Source: Betaproteobacteria bacterium
GTDB taxonomy: Bacteria; Pseudomonadota; Gammaproteobacteria; Burkholderiales; CAIKXV01
Reading direction: 5' to 3'
DNA: 37,346 bases
Assembly: GCA_021298815.1 (NCBI GenBank)
Contig: JAJTHE010000054.1
Coordinates: 1 to 37,346 of the forward strand
Shown here: positions 37,144 to 37,346 of the stretch, piece by piece
Numbering within the stretch: the first letter of the stretch is position 1
Layout of the letters: every line of letters starts with the position of its first letter
The notes under the pieces: model-generated
The model's database searches: none
What the model was told of the DNA's origin: nothing
What the model saw: only the letters and a program-made list of their open reading frames with translations
Made by a program: the position numbers and the translations under genes

Positions 37144-37172
37144 AGTCTAGCATTCGGCATCTGGCCGCTCAA
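37144..37172 (-). promoter_or_regulatory. Promoter for aroC and the MFS gene
   Basis: TTGAGC (37167-37172) and TAGACT (37144-37149) with a 17-base spacer on the minus strand, with TGC just before the -10 (extended -10). The start would be near 37137, giving a leader of about 45 bases. Confidence 0.55.
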
Positions 37173-37188
37173 AAAGCCGGGGGCTGAT

Positions 37189-37204
37189 CGTCTGCCAGCA
37201 GACG
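37189..37204. other. Perfect 6-bp inverted repeat upstream of aroC
   Basis: CGTCTG/CAGACG around CCAG lies about 17 bases upstream of the predicted aroC -35 and ahead of the possible plus-strand gene. No T-run follows. It could be an operator for either gene. Confidence 0.35.
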
Positions 37205-37322
37205 CAGTATCGTGAATGTTTGGTGACGCCCCTTCCGCTGGCGAAATGCGCGGCGTAACGTGTCGTTTCATCGGATGCCTGCGTGCCTGCCGATGCCCGA
37301 ACGCTTCGGAGGAATCGTCGCC

Positions 37323-37346
37323 ATGCAGCCGTCGTCCTGCGCGATC
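37323..37346 (+). CDS. Possible start of a plus-strand gene cut by the window edge
   Basis: ATG at 37323 is preceded by GGAGGA (37308-37313) at nine bases, a good ribosome site. Only eight codons (MQPSSCAI) are visible, so nothing can be said about function. It would be divergent from aroC. Confidence 0.35.

Overview
The window is an ordinary-looking stretch of a high-GC proteobacterial chromosome, most likely a betaproteobacterium and probably of the order Burkholderiales. The basis is the gene order leuC-leuD-leuB-asd-fimV-truA-trpF-trpB-trpA-accD-folC-dedD-cvpA-purF with metZ nearby (known from memory in beta- and gammaproteobacteria), a Bug-type tripartite-tricarboxylate receptor protein, an L,D-transpeptidase with an NTF2-like tail, and strong G/C bias at third codon positions. 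I see no rRNA, tRNA, CRISPR array, insertion sequence, phage gene or toxin-antitoxin pair.

Layout. Positions 1-5.9 kb (all minus strand) hold a nucleoside transporter, an XdhC-family protein, a PAS-GGDEF-EAL signalling protein and a nitronate monooxygenase-like flavoprotein cut by the left edge. cysS (minus) follows. A divergent plus-strand block at 7.4-12.1 kb encodes envelope and folding proteins: a TPR protein, an L,D-transpeptidase, a periplasmic and a cytoplasmic cyclophilin, and LpxH. metZ (minus) has a leader with a strong intrinsic terminator ahead of its start, which suggests transcription attenuation. A Bug receptor gene (plus) and an M19 dipeptidase gene (minus) sit between metZ and purF.

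From 15.7 to 32.2 kb one long minus-strand biosynthetic series runs leucine (leuCDB), aspartate semialdehyde (asd), polar-pole protein FimV, tRNA pseudouridine (truA), tryptophan (trpFBA), fatty acid (accD), folate (folC), cell division (dedD), CvpA and purine (purF). Several neighbours overlap by 1-8 bases, as expected for translational coupling. Beyond it, still on minus, are a type I sulfatase, an M48 lipoprotein protease, an MFS transporter and aroC. A possible plus-strand gene starts at the right edge.

How they work together: asd, metZ, leuBCD, trpFBA and aroC serve amino acid synthesis; accD, lpxH, the L,D-transpeptidase and dedD serve the envelope; purF, the nucleoside transporter and XdhC may all touch purine metabolism, although no xanthine dehydrogenase subunits lie here. 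I did not find a convincing undescribed multi-gene system. The best leads are the metZ attenuator leader, the paired proteins sharing an NTF2-like tail, the start-codon problem of the nucleoside transporter, a G10 tract in a coding region, and the two-gene interruption between purF and metZ.
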